Source: Edaphobacter lichenicola
GTDB taxonomy: Bacteria > Acidobacteriota > Terriglobia > Terriglobales > Acidobacteriaceae
Direction: 5' to 3'
Assembly (NCBI RefSeq): GCF_014201315.1
Contig: NZ_JACHDY010000002.1
Span: forward strand, 124,001 to 188,000
DNA: 64,000 nt
Shown here: piece after piece, positions 32,928 through 40,615 of the stretch
Layout of the letters: every line of letters begins with the position of its first letter
Numbering within the stretch: the stretch's first letter is position 1
The notes under the pieces: model-generated
What the model saw: the letters and a program-made list of their open reading frames with translations, nothing else
The model's database searches: none
What the model was told of the DNA's origin: nothing
Translations under genes and position numbers: made by a program

Positions 32928-33980
32928 CTGACCAACCCCATCCCAGACGACCTCACCCCCTACGAGAAAAAAACCCGCGCCCAGGTCCGCGGCAACATCC
33001 TCTTCTTCTTCGTCGTTATCCTTCTGCTCGCCCTCGCCTGGACCCTCCAGAAAGAGCTGCTGATCCTCTACGTCAGCGCTCTCTTCGCCGTCGTCCTCAT
33101 GCCCGCAGTCACGCGCATCCGCGAGCTGAAGATCCGCAACTACCAGCCCTCCCGCGGCGTCGCCATCGTCCTTCTCATCGCAGCCGTCGCCCTCGTCCTC
33201 GCCGTCTTCTTCACCACCGGCTTGCCTCCCGTCCTCAGCGACCTCCGCAACTTCTCCGCCGAACTCCCCCACCGCATCCCCGAGGTCGTCGCCCGCATCA
33301 AGAAGCTCCCCCTCGCCGACAAATTCGGCATCGACTCCCTCGCCCAGCGCGCCGCCGGAGCCTTCGACGCCACCGCCAGCTATCTCTTCACCTCACTCCC
33401 CCTCTGGCTCTCCCACCTCTTCGACATCCTCACCGCCGCCTTCCTCTGCATCTACTTCATGCTCGAAGGCGAGCACGCCTACCACTTCTTCCTCTCCCTC
33501 TTCCCCGGCGCCGAACGCCACCGCCTCAACAACACCCTCAAAAAGGCCGAGCGCAAGATCAGCAAGTGGCTCGTCGGCCAGGGGCTCCTCATGCTCATCC
33601 TCGGAGTCTCCAGCACCATCGTCTTCGGCCTCCTTCACGTCCGATACTTCCTCCTCCTCGGCTTCCTCATGGGCCTCTTCAACCTCATCCCCATCGCCGG
33701 CGGAGTCATCACCATCGTCATCGCCGCTGGAGTCGCCGCGCTCGACTCCTGGACCAAGATGGGAGGCGTCCTCATCTTCTACGCCGTCTACATCAATCTC
33801 GAAAACGCCGTCCTCACCCCCCGCATCATGCGTTCCAGCGTCAACCTCATGGGCCTCACCGTCCTCGTAGCCCTTCTCCTCGGAACCGCCCTCGCCGGCA
33901 TCGTCGGCGCCCTCGTCTCGGTCCCCACCGCCGCCCTCATCACCGTCCTTCTGGAGGAGTACGCCGTCCAAAAGGACTGA
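32928..33980 (+). CDS. AI-2E family (YdiK/PerM-type) transporter, probable CTG start
   Basis: Inner-membrane protein of 350 residues in the AI-2 exporter superfamily. It has a two-helix N-terminal bundle (NILFFFVVILLLALAWTL and ILYVSALFAVVLMP), a periplasmic helical stretch (LRNFSAELPHRIPEVVARIK), four central helices and the family motif GLFNLIPIAGGVITIVIA, then ENAVLTPRIMRSSVNLMGL, the PxxxG-like signature. The only in-frame codon with a ribosome site is CTG at 32928, seven bases after AGGAG. In-frame TTG and GTG codons upstream lie inside a palindromic repeat without such a site. Substrate is unproven. Confidence 0.86.
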   Translation: MTNPIPDDLTPYEKKTRAQVRGNILFFFVVILLLALAWTLQKELLILYVSALFAVVLMPAVTRIRELKIRNYQPSRGVAIVLLIAAVALVLAVFFTTGLPPVLSDLRNFSAELPHRIPEVVARIKKLPLADKFGIDSLAQRAAGAFDATASYLFTSLPLWLSHLFDILTAAFLCIYFMLEGEHAYHFFLSLFPGAERHRLNNTLKKAERKISKWLVGQGLLMLILGVSSTIVFGLLHVRYFLLLGFLMGLFNLIPIAGGVITIVIAAGVAALDSWTKMGGVLIFYAVYINLENAVLTPRIMRSSVNLMGLTVLVALLLGTALAGIVGALVSVPTAALITVLLEEYAVQKD

Positions 33981-34107
33981 CCTCCCACCTGCAACTCTTG
34001 TGGTACACCGCCCGCATTCTCACCTCCACCAGCGTTTACAGACCTGCACCACCGTGACTAAGTTAAATTCCAGCTTTTTTAATCTTCTGAAAACCAACCA
34101 GCCTTGC

Positions 34108-34113
34108 TATTCT
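34108..34113 (+). promoter_or_regulatory. TANNNT hexamer, candidate -10 for a leaderless transcript
   Basis: TATTCT ends seven bases before the GTG at 34121, and no Shine-Dalgarno site lies between. One of six such sites in the window. No clear -35 box. Confidence 0.4.
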
Positions 34114-34120
34114 CATCCCA

Positions 34121-34720
34121 GTGTCCGACCTCAAGTTTGCCCAATCCGCTCGCCGCAACCTGCTGGCACCGGTCCTTCTGGCGTTTCTGATCCTTGGCAT
34201 CACCCTCGCCCTGGTCATGCGCTTCACCCCGCATAAGACCGCCGACCTCGACATCCTCCACACCACCGTCTACCCCGCCCACACCGTCTTCAAGGGCGAA
34301 TCCATCCTCGTCGGCCACGATCAGGGCCAGGACGACCTCTACGTCCTCACCACCCTCCGCATCACCGACGGCCTCCGCCTCCCCCTCTTCCTCAAGGACT
34401 TCACCGCCACCCTCACCACCGGCGACGGCCAGGAGATCACCACCAGCGCCGTCGAAAAAGACGACTTCGCCAACCTCTACACCTCCTTTCCCGCCCTCAA
34501 GCCCCTCGCCTCCGAACCCCTCCTCCGCGAGACCATGATCAGCCCCGGCCAATCCGCCGAAGGCATGATCCTCCTCCACTTCCCCGTCAAACAGGACGTA
34601 TGGGACCACCGCCGCACCGCCATCCTCAACGTCGACCTCTACCATCAGGGCAAACAGGCCGTCATGATCAGCCGCGCCAGCGAAGCCGTCCCCAACCCCG
34701 CCCCCAAAGTAGCCAACTGA
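34121..34720 (+). CDS. Membrane-anchored protein of unknown function
   Basis: A 199-residue protein with one N-terminal membrane anchor (LLAPVLLAFLILGITLALVM, residues 14-34) and a soluble outer part rich in beta strands: HTTVYPAHTVFKGESILVG, LYVLTTLRITDGLRLPLFLKD and EGMILLHFPVKQDVWDHRR. The pattern resembles a single immunoglobulin-like or FixH-like periplasmic domain, but I do not recognise a family. The GTG start lacks a ribosome site and has TATTCT seven bases upstream. Repeat DNA follows before rsmE. Confidence 0.8.
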   Translation: MSDLKFAQSARRNLLAPVLLAFLILGITLALVMRFTPHKTADLDILHTTVYPAHTVFKGESILVGHDQGQDDLYVLTTLRITDGLRLPLFLKDFTATLTTGDGQEITTSAVEKDDFANLYTSFPALKPLASEPLLRETMISPGQSAEGMILLHFPVKQDVWDHRRTAILNVDLYHQGKQAVMISRASEAVPNPAPKVAN

Positions 34721-34764
34721 CTCCACTTACCGTTGGAATCTGCAGTTGCCCTGCCTTTTTTGAT

Positions 34765-34818
34765 TGTCATTCCCGAAGGGAATCTGCGTTTGCCCTCCTC
34801 CCCCAACAGCAAATCCGC
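34765..34818 (+). repeat. R3 hairpin repeat (GTCATTCCCGAAGGGAATCTGC), copy a
   Basis: Small stem TTCCC-GAA-GGGAA within TGTCATTCCCGAAGGGAATC, followed by a Ctail ending CAACAGCAAATCCGCTC. The same tail occurs in the copy at 62511-62564. Degenerate relatives are at 39107, 39952, 40008 and 40266. Confidence 0.8.
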
Positions 34819-34825
34819 TCAAATC

Positions 34826-34893
34826 CGTCATCCCGACCGGACCCTGAGCAGCGGAGCGCGTCGAAGGGGCAGTGGAGGGACCCCGCATTTCGC
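34826..34893 (+). repeat. R1-like repeat, divergent copy e
   Basis: Begins CGTCATCCCGACCGGACCC and ends GGCAGTGGAGGGACCCCGCATT like R1, but the central stem is replaced by an imperfect GAGCAGCGGAGCGCGTCGAA. A worn or variant copy directly before rsmE. Confidence 0.65.
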
Positions 34894-34937
34894 CCGAAGC
34901 GCCCCACCCCCCGGTGAGAATCCACCCTACCAACCCG

Positions 34938-34943
34938 TAAACT
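34938..34943 (+). promoter_or_regulatory. TANNNT hexamer, candidate -10 upstream of rsmE
   Basis: TAAACT ends six bases before the rsmE ATG, with no Shine-Dalgarno sequence in between. Confidence 0.4.
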
Positions 34944-34949
34944 AACCCC

Positions 34950-35675
34950 ATGACCCGACGCCGCTGGATCGCCGACACCTGGACCGCCACCACCGCATCC
35001 CTCACCGGCGACCAGGCCGTCCACCTCGCCCGCGTCCTCCGCGCCGAACCCGGCCAGATCTACGATGTCGTCTCCGACGGCTTCCTCCACCGCGCCGAGA
35101 TCACCCGCGCCTCCGAAGACGAAGTCCTCTTCACCCTCCACGAAGAGCTCGCGTCCGACGCCAACCTTCCCCTCCATCTCCTCCTCGCCGTCTTCAAGTT
35201 CGACCACATGGAGTGGGCCATCGAAAAAGCCACCGAACTAGGCATAGCGAAGATCACACCCATCCTCGCCCGCCGCACCGAAAAGCATCTCGCCCAATCC
35301 GCCGCCAAACGCGCCGAACGCTGGCGCCGCATAGCCCTCGAGGCCTCCAAGCAATCCCGCCGCACCGACATCCCCGAGATCGCCGATCCCACCCCACTAA
35401 AGTCCGCCCTGGAAAGCGAAAAATCCCCCACCCGCATCCTCCTAAGCGAAACCGAACAGACCCTCACCCTGACCACAGCCCTCAAAGCCGCAACCTCTTC
35501 GCAAAAAGAAACCGACACCGCCATAGCCATAGGCCCGGAAGGCGGCTGGACCCCCGAAGAGATGACCCTCTTCACCCACCATCAATGGCAGCCCGTAACC
35601 CTCGGCCCCCGCATCCTCCGCGCCGAAACCGCCGCTATCGCCGCCATCGCCATAGCCTCCACCCATCTCATCTGA
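34950..35675 (+). CDS. rsmE: 16S rRNA (uracil-1498-N3)-methyltransferase RsmE
   Basis: SPOUT-class enzyme that methylates U1498 in the 30S subunit using S-adenosylmethionine. The 241-residue protein shows an N-terminal PUA-like domain (DQAVHLARVLRAEPGQ, FLHRAEI) and the C-terminal trefoil knot: MEWAIEKATELGIAKITPI, RWRRIALEASKQSRR, then the cofactor loops IGPEGGWTPEE and LGPRILRAETAA. All are hallmarks of the family. The start has no ribosome site and a TAAACT hexamer six bases upstream. The methyltransferase-like gene follows after 13 bases. Confidence 0.95.
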   Translation: MTRRRWIADTWTATTASLTGDQAVHLARVLRAEPGQIYDVVSDGFLHRAEITRASEDEVLFTLHEELASDANLPLHLLLAVFKFDHMEWAIEKATELGIAKITPILARRTEKHLAQSAAKRAERWRRIALEASKQSRRTDIPEIADPTPLKSALESEKSPTRILLSETEQTLTLTTALKAATSSQKETDTAIAIGPEGGWTPEEMTLFTHHQWQPVTLGPRILRAETAAIAAIAIASTHLI

Positions 35676-35688
35676 ACGCAGGACCTCC

Positions 35689-36255
35689 ATGCAAAAGTAC
35701 TTCGGACCTCTGACCATCGTGCTGCTGCTGGGCCTGATAGGAACCCGCGTCTTGCTGATGAGAAGCAAAGGAATCCAGGCGATGAACTTCGGCAAGATCG
35801 ACAAAAAGGACTTCCTGATTCCACCCTTTGCCTTTTTCTATTTCTACCTCGTGTTTGCCGCTGCATTCAATCTTCCGACGATAAGCAGCCAGGAACTCTT
35901 TCACTCCCCAATAGCCCTCTGGCTCGGGGTCCTACTCTGTCTCGCAGGATTGTTCCTCCTGCTCCTGAGTCTCATCTCCTTCGGGAAGAGCTTCCGCGTT
36001 GGCATCGACCAGGCCCACCCGGACCAACTCGTAACCACCGGCATATTTGCCTTCAGCCGCAACCCAATCTACGTGGCCTTTGCGTCGGTCCTGCTGGGCC
36101 AGTTCCTGCTCTTCTCAAACTGGATTCTCCTCGTCTATCTGTTTGCCGCCATCTGGCTATTCCACCGCCAGGTATTGCGTGAAGAGCAATACCTGAGAAG
36201 TCACTACGGCCAGCAGTACTCCGAATACTCCAATCGAGTGAGGCGGTATCTATAA
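35689..36255 (+). CDS. Isoprenylcysteine carboxyl methyltransferase (ICMT)-like membrane protein
   Basis: Membrane methyltransferase-like protein of 188 residues with four to five hydrophobic helices. The cofactor-binding part carries the family signatures GIFAFSRNPIYVAFA and, at the end, EEQYLRSHYGQQYSEYSNRVRRYL. The first segment (MQKYFGPLTIVLLLGLIGTR) is a membrane anchor. Bacterial members methylate small lipophilic molecules or are uncharacterised, so no substrate is proposed. Separated from rsmE by 13 bases, suggesting cotranscription. AGGACC before the ATG is a weak ribosome site. Confidence 0.88.
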   Translation: MQKYFGPLTIVLLLGLIGTRVLLMRSKGIQAMNFGKIDKKDFLIPPFAFFYFYLVFAAAFNLPTISSQELFHSPIALWLGVLLCLAGLFLLLLSLISFGKSFRVGIDQAHPDQLVTTGIFAFSRNPIYVAFASVLLGQFLLFSNWILLVYLFAAIWLFHRQVLREEQYLRSHYGQQYSEYSNRVRRYL

Positions 36256-36339
36256 GCAGTAAGATCGCCGAAACGACAGGTAAACGACAGGTATTAGAGC
36301 AGGTCCAGGGTAGACGGCTAAGAGGAGTCCTTCACCCCC

Positions 36340-37527
36340 TTATCCGTGGTCATCCATGGTCGCCGCAGTATGAGAATGGGAGTGATTCCCACCCGCCTTC
36401 TGTGGTTCACCCATCATCCGCAGCATCGCCGGGCCGCCTGTCCTCAAAAACCTAACCACCAGCACCCCCGCCACTACCAGAAATCCGATGTTTAGCCACG
36501 TCGTGTAATTCCACGATATGGCCTCCTCCATTACCCGCACATCCCTCTGCTCCGGAATCAGGTGCAGCGCACCGAACACAATCTCCACCACGAAAGCTGC
36601 AGCCGCCATCGCCACGTAGAACGTCACAAAAAGAAACGCGCTCACCTTCCATCCGTAATACTTGCGATAGATATTCAGGATCGGAAGAATAATCAGGTCC
36701 GCAAAAAGAAACGCAATCACGCCACCAAAGCTGATGCCTCCATTCCACAGCACCGCCGCCAGCGGCACATTGCCCACCGAGCACACAAACGAGATCACCG
36801 CCACCGCCGGCCCCACCAGCGGCCCCCACAGCTTCGCCAACAACGGATGCCCCGCAAAGAAGAACGTCTGCCAAAAATGCTTCGGGACCCACGCCGCCAG
36901 CGCTCCCGCAATCAGCAGCCCCACTCCGATATCCACCCACAACGACGCCCAGTCCATCACAAAAAAGTGACTAATCGCCGTTCTTCCCTTATCCGAGGTA
37001 GCCCGCTGCCACAGCGTTCCTTCATGCACACTCATGTCCATCGCCGCATGCCCTTCCATGCGACCCTGAATCCCTCGCTCCGCCTGCTGCCGCGCAGCCT
37101 CCACCATCTCAGGCCGAAGCAGCATCCTGAACAGCACCACCAGCACCCAGATCATCACCGGTCCACCCACAAACTCCGCAAGCGTAAACCGCCATCCCAT
37201 CAGCACCGCCAGCAGAATCCCCAGCTCCATCACCAGGTTCGTCGAAGCAAACTGGAACGCCATCGAAGCAGTAAAGTTCGCCCCTTTCCTGAACATCGAT
37301 CTCGCCAGCGCCACCGCCGCATACGAGCACGACGAACTCGCCGCCCCCAGCCAGCACGCCTTCACAATCGTGCTCGGCCTGTCATCCGGCAGCAGCCTAG
37401 ACATCTCCTCCTTCGACACCACCGCCTGCACCACTGCCGACAGCAGAAATCCAAGAATCAACGCCCACAGAATCTCCCAGGCCATCGTCAACGACATCAT
37501 CACCGCATGCCCAATCGCCTGAAACAT
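36340..37527 (-). CDS. DUF318 (ArsP-2/YraQ-type) permease
   Basis: Predicted inner-membrane permease of 395 residues with about ten hydrophobic segments in two similar halves. The first contains GFLLSAVVQAVVSKEEM and GAASSSCSYAAVALARSMFRKGANFTAS; the second SFVCSVGNVPLAAVLWNGGISFGG, both typical of the family in which cysteines are often needed for metalloid transport. The C-terminus ends in GGNHSHSHTAATMDDHG, a His-rich stretch that could bind metal. Related proteins export organoarsenicals or are of unknown function. No regulator of the ArsR type is adjacent. Monocistronic by position. Confidence 0.87.
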   Translation of the reverse strand: MFQAIGHAVMMSLTMAWEILWALILGFLLSAVVQAVVSKEEMSRLLPDDRPSTIVKACWLGAASSSCSYAAVALARSMFRKGANFTASMAFQFASTNLVMELGILLAVLMGWRFTLAEFVGGPVMIWVLVVLFRMLLRPEMVEAARQQAERGIQGRMEGHAAMDMSVHEGTLWQRATSDKGRTAISHFFVMDWASLWVDIGVGLLIAGALAAWVPKHFWQTFFFAGHPLLAKLWGPLVGPAVAVISFVCSVGNVPLAAVLWNGGISFGGVIAFLFADLIILPILNIYRKYYGWKVSAFLFVTFYVAMAAAAFVVEIVFGALHLIPEQRDVRVMEEAISWNYTTWLNIGFLVVAGVLVVRFLRTGGPAMLRMMGEPQKAGGNHSHSHTAATMDDHG

Positions 37528-37629
37528 TCCATCCCCCGCTTCAAATTACAATACCGCCGTCTCTCTTATAACCCTGCCCAGACCCTCGCCGTTGCAATCC
37601 GAAGAATGCCAAACATAGCGTGGAGCTTC

Positions 37630-37660
37630 AAAAAAAAATGCCCGAGCAAAAGGCCCGGGC
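37630..37660 (-). terminator. Rho-independent terminator of the dnaJ transcript
   Basis: Stem GCCCGGGCC / GCTCGGGC-type (GCCCGGGCCTTTTGCTCGGG on the minus strand) followed by A and nine T residues. It lies about 80 bases after the dnaJ stop, past the iteron cluster. Confidence 0.92.
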
Positions 37661-37671
37661 ATCTTCAATCT

Positions 37672-37736
37672 CTAGCTGACTCGCTAACTCGCTAACCAGC
37701 TGACTCGCTAACTCGCTAACCAGCTGACTCGCTACA
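37672..37736 (+). repeat. CTCGCTAAC iteron cluster 4
   Basis: Two exact 24-base units (AGCTGACTCGCTAACTCGCT plus AACC) and a third partial unit, between the dnaJ stop and its terminator. It is the most regular of the four clusters and would be transcribed in the dnaJ 3' untranslated region. Confidence 0.9.
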
Positions 37737-37737
37737 T

Positions 37738-38886
37738 CTAGCTGAACATATCCTTCACCTTATCGAACAGCCCGCGCGAGGTCGGCGTATTCTCCACCAC
37801 CATCGTCTCGCTCAGTTGCTTCAACAACTCCCGCTGCTGCTTATTCAGCTTGCCCGGCGTCTGCACCCGAATCTCCACAATCAAATCGCCCTTGCCATGC
37901 GAGTTCAGATGCGGCACACCCTTGCCCTTCAGCTTGAACGCCTTCCCATTCTGAGTCCCCTCAGGAACCTTGATCGTCGCCGCGCCCTCCAGCGTCTGAA
38001 TCTCCAGCTCCGTTCCCAGCGCCGCCTGCGGAAACGAGATCGGCATCACGCAATGCAGATCATCGCCATCGCGCTCAAAGAACTTGTGCGCCTTCACACT
38101 CAGCACGACATACAGATCCCCGGCAGGTCCGGCATACTTACCCGCCTCGCCCTCGCCCGAGTAGCGAATCCGCGTATCCTGCTCCACACCCGCCGGCACC
38201 TTCACCAAAATCGAGTGCTCGCGTTGTACCCGCGTCTCGCCCTTACACGTCTGGCACGGGTCAACGATCAGCGACCCCGTCCCTCCGCACGCCGAGCAGG
38301 TCCGCGCCACCGAAAAGAACCCCTGCTGAAACCTCTGCTGTCCGCGCCCGCCGCACTGCGTACAAGTCACCGGAGCCTTACCCCTCGCCGCACCCGAGCC
38401 CTTGCAATCAATGCAGGTCTCCATCCGCCGAATCGTAATCTCCTTCTCCTTGCCGAACACCGCCTCTTCAAACTCGAGCTTCATGTCGTACCGCAGGTCG
38501 CGTCCACGCTGAACTCGCGAGGCCTGTTGGCGCCCATTCCCGCCCATGTTGAACATCTCGCCGAACAGATCGCCGAAGATATCCCCCAGGTCCTGCGGAT
38601 TGCCACTGAACCCACCGCCGAACGGACCACCGGCGCCGCCGCCGTTCTGAAACGCCGCATGACCATACCGGTCATACGCCGCGCGCTTCTCCACATCGCT
38701 CAGCACCGAGTAGGCCTCGCCGCACTCCTTGAACTTCTCCTCCGCAGAGGGATTGTTCGGGTTCCGGTCCGGGTGATACTGCATGGCAAGCTTGCGATAC
38801 GCAGTCTTCAACTCCTGGTCGCTCGCATCCCGCGAAACACTCAATACTTCGTAGTAGTCAACCTTCGTCACGTTTGCCGTCGCCAT
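37738..38886 (-). CDS. dnaJ: Chaperone protein DnaJ
   Basis: Hsp40 co-chaperone that stimulates DnaK ATPase and holds unfolded substrates. Domains are complete: J domain with MQYHPDRNP, a Gly-rich segment ([14 protein letters not shown]), four CxxCxGxG zinc motifs ([32 protein letters not shown]) and the C-terminal beta domains with [14 protein letters not shown]. The ATG at 38886 ([15 protein letters not shown], 382 residues) is preferred to one seven codons upstream. Last gene of hrcA-grpE-dnaJ, but separated from grpE by 367 bases of repeats. dnaK is not in view. Confidence 0.97.
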   Translation of the reverse strand: MATANVTKVDYYEVLSVSRDASDQELKTAYRKLAMQYHPDRNPNNPSAEEKFKECGEAYSVLSDVEKRAAYDRYGHAAFQNGGGAGGPFGGGFSGNPQDLGDIFGDLFGEMFNMGGNGRQQASRVQRGRDLRYDMKLEFEEAVFGKEKEITIRRMETCIDCKGSGAARGKAPVTCTQCGGRGQQRFQQGFFSVARTCSACGGTGSLIVDPCQTCKGETRVQREHSILVKVPAGVEQDTRIRYSGEGEAGKYAGPAGDLYVVLSVKAHKFFERDGDDLHCVMPISFPQAALGTELEIQTLEGAATIKVPEGTQNGKAFKLKGKGVPHLNSHGKGDLIVEIRVQTPGKLNKQQRELLKQLSETMVVENTPTSRGLFDKVKDMFS

Positions 38887-39008
38887 ATCCCTGAAATCTC
38901 TTTCCATTCTATGCAGCTACAGATCTATGCAGCTACAACTCTCGCAGTACTGGTATCCATTTGCAGTTGCTGTTGTGTCTTTCTCGCCCTCAACCGGCCA
39001 ATACCCAT

Positions 39009-39046
39009 CGGGTGCCCCATCCATCGCGCTTTTGCGATGGGTGGGA
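39009..39046 (+). repeat. Palindromic element, CGGGTGCCCCAT family, copy 5
   Basis: CGGGTGCCCC then stem CCATCCATCGC / GCGATGGGTGG around GCTTTT. Lies between grpE and dnaJ. Confidence 0.88.
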
Positions 39047-39154
39047 AAGTACGCCTTCACTCAGCCGCATTTTGTCGTTGCATTCTGTCCTTGCACTTGC
39101 TCTTTTGTTTGTCATCCCGCAGGGATCTGCTTTTTCTCACCCACTCAATAAAAC

Positions 39155-39245
39155 CGTCATTTCGACCGAAGCGGACCACAGTCTCATCGTGGTCCGCGTA
39201 GTGGAGAAACCCCCGCATTTGCATTTGCTGTTGCATTTGCTGTTG
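39155..39245 (+). repeat. R1 hairpin repeat, copy f with exchanged stem
   Basis: Flanks and loop match the other R1 copies (CGTCATTTCGACCGAA, loop AGTCTCATC, GTAGTGGAGAAACCCCCGCATT), but the stem is GCGGACCAC / GTGGTCCGC instead of GCGACGGAC / GTCCGTCGC. Both arms changed together. Confidence 0.88.
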
Positions 39246-39253
39246 CCCAGCCA

Positions 39254-39838
39254 CTAATCCGCAACCTGATTCGGATTCGCGGCAATCCTGACCAGTGCCG
39301 GCCGCAACAGCTTCTCGCGGATCCTGTATCCCCGCCGAATCTCCTCCAGCACCTGGTGGTCCGGGAACTCCTTGGTTTCGATGCTCCCCAGAGCCTCGTG
39401 GATTCGGGGGTCGAACTGCGTCCCAACCGTCTCCACCGCCTGAACGTTCAACCCTTTCAGCGCATCTTCCATCTGCTTCAGAATCAGCTCGACTCCGCTA
39501 CGAAGCTGCGCAGCAGTCCCATTCGCCTTCAGCGCCAGCTGAAAGTTGTCCATCACGCCCAGAAACGGCTCAACCGTATTCGAAACCGTATAGTCCCGCG
39601 AGTCAGCCCGCTCCTTCGCCTCACGCTTCCGCGCATTGTCGAACTCGGCCTGCAGTCGCGCCAGACGGTCCAGCAACTGGTCCCGCTCGCCCTTCACCTG
39701 CTCCAGCTCCGCCTGAGCAGGGCTCATCTCATTGATCGGCTCAACCTCAGAACCCACAGCCACCTCCGGCTCCATCGTTCCCTGCCCAGTCGTTTCGTGT
39801 CCCGCCATCTGATCCTGCATCTTCTTTGAACTCCTCAT
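39254..39838 (-). CDS. grpE: Nucleotide exchange factor GrpE
   Basis: Releases ADP from DnaK in the Hsp70 cycle; acts as a dimer. The protein has an acidic low-complexity N-terminus, a long coiled-coil (QVKGERDQLLDRLARLQAEFDNARKR-like), and the C-terminal beta-wing with FDPRIHEALGSIETKEFPDHQVLEEIRRGYRIREKLLRPALV, the diagnostic region. I take ATG 39838 (194 residues), eight bases after AGAGG; ATG 39901 also has a ribosome site and would add 21 Arg/Asn-rich residues. Middle gene of the heat-shock cluster. Confidence 0.95.
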   Translation of the reverse strand: MRSSKKMQDQMAGHETTGQGTMEPEVAVGSEVEPINEMSPAQAELEQVKGERDQLLDRLARLQAEFDNARKREAKERADSRDYTVSNTVEPFLGVMDNFQLALKANGTAAQLRSGVELILKQMEDALKGLNVQAVETVGTQFDPRIHEALGSIETKEFPDHQVLEEIRRGYRIREKLLRPALVRIAANPNQVAD

Positions 39839-40613
39839 CGCGTTACCTCTTCCATTGTTGCCCATCCGGGCCCATCGCGCGAACTGCTCCCTGGCGTTCA
39901 TCCCCAAAAACCTCTCTTGCCGTCCGCAAAAAACTCTTTGTGCCTTCGTTTGTCATCCCCGAAAAGGGTCTACTTCCTGGCGAAGCACCGTATTTACGCC
40001 TTTGCTGTCATCCTGAGCGCAGTGAAGGATCCCGACAAACTTCGTCCTGCCCAAACCGCTCGTCCCCTTCCACCCGCCCTCGTCGTTGCAGTTGCCCTCG
40101 TCGTTGCAGTTGCCCTCGTCGTTGCAGTAGCCCTCGTCGTTGCAGTTGCCCTCGTCGTTGCAGTAGCCCTCGTCGTTGCAGTGGCCCTCGTCGTTGCAGT
40201 AGCCCTCGTCGTTGCAGTGGCCCTCGTCGTTGCAGTGGCCCTCGTCGTTGCAGTGGCCTTTTGGTTGTCATCCCCGAAGGGGATCTGCTTCTGTCCTTGC
40301 AGTTGCTGTTGCCATTGCTTTTGCCGTGGCCCTTGCAGTTGCCCTTGCCTCTAGGTACCCCAAGGCTTCAGCCTCGGATCTCTCTCACTCCGGCAAGAAA
40401 GGGGGCTTTAGCCCCTGGGGTATGCCTTCCTCCATCAACCCACAAAATAAATCTCAAAAACATGGCGTATCTTTCGAGCCTCAAAAAACAACATCCAAAA
40501 CACCACATCCACCACGCAAAACACCACAACCACACCACAGATTCACCACGTCCAAACACCCTATTTTCTCAAAAACCCCAGCAAAAACCACGCCCCGCCA
40601 CGCCAGAAAAAAA
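39839..40613. other. 775-bp repeat-filled spacer between hrcA and grpE
   Basis: No gene is supported. From right to left (direction of transcription) it holds the GTGGTG-rich repeat, GGGGCTAAAGCCCC-type small palindromes near 40370-40430, R3-like hairpins at 40266, 40008 and 39952, and the ten-copy 18-base tandem repeat. Open frames across it (for example the Gln-Arg-Arg-Gly repeat frame) follow from the 18-base period. Confidence 0.75.
40076..40258 (+). repeat. 18-bp tandem repeat, ten copies
   Basis: Ten head-to-tail units GCCCTCGTCGTTGCAGTT, with variation only at the last bases (TTG, TAG or TGG at the junction). As 18 is a multiple of three, all frames stay open. There are no spacers, so it is not CRISPR. 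It ends exactly where an R3-type hairpin begins. Confidence 0.95.
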
Positions 40614-40615
40614 TC
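40441..40615 (-). repeat. GTGGTG-rich dispersed repeat, copy 2 (downstream of hrcA)
   Basis: Homologous to the repeat after lon (6716-6888), in the same orientation relative to its upstream gene. On the minus strand it starts at the hrcA stop and ends GCCATGTTTTTGAGATTTAT. A GGGGCTAAAGCCCC palindrome follows at about 40410-40430. Confidence 0.8.

Larger units (their letters stand above)
38887..39253. other. 367-bp spacer between grpE and dnaJ
   Basis: No gene is supported. The region holds a palindromic element at 39009, an R3-like fragment at 39107, R1 copy f at 39155 and stretches of GTTGCATTTGC. It would be transcribed as part of the hrcA-grpE-dnaJ message if that operon is intact. Confidence 0.75.

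Noticed and set aside
40076..40258. CRISPR-like array of 18-base units
   Set aside because: Units are head to tail with no spacers and no cas genes are in the window; it is a plain tandem repeat.
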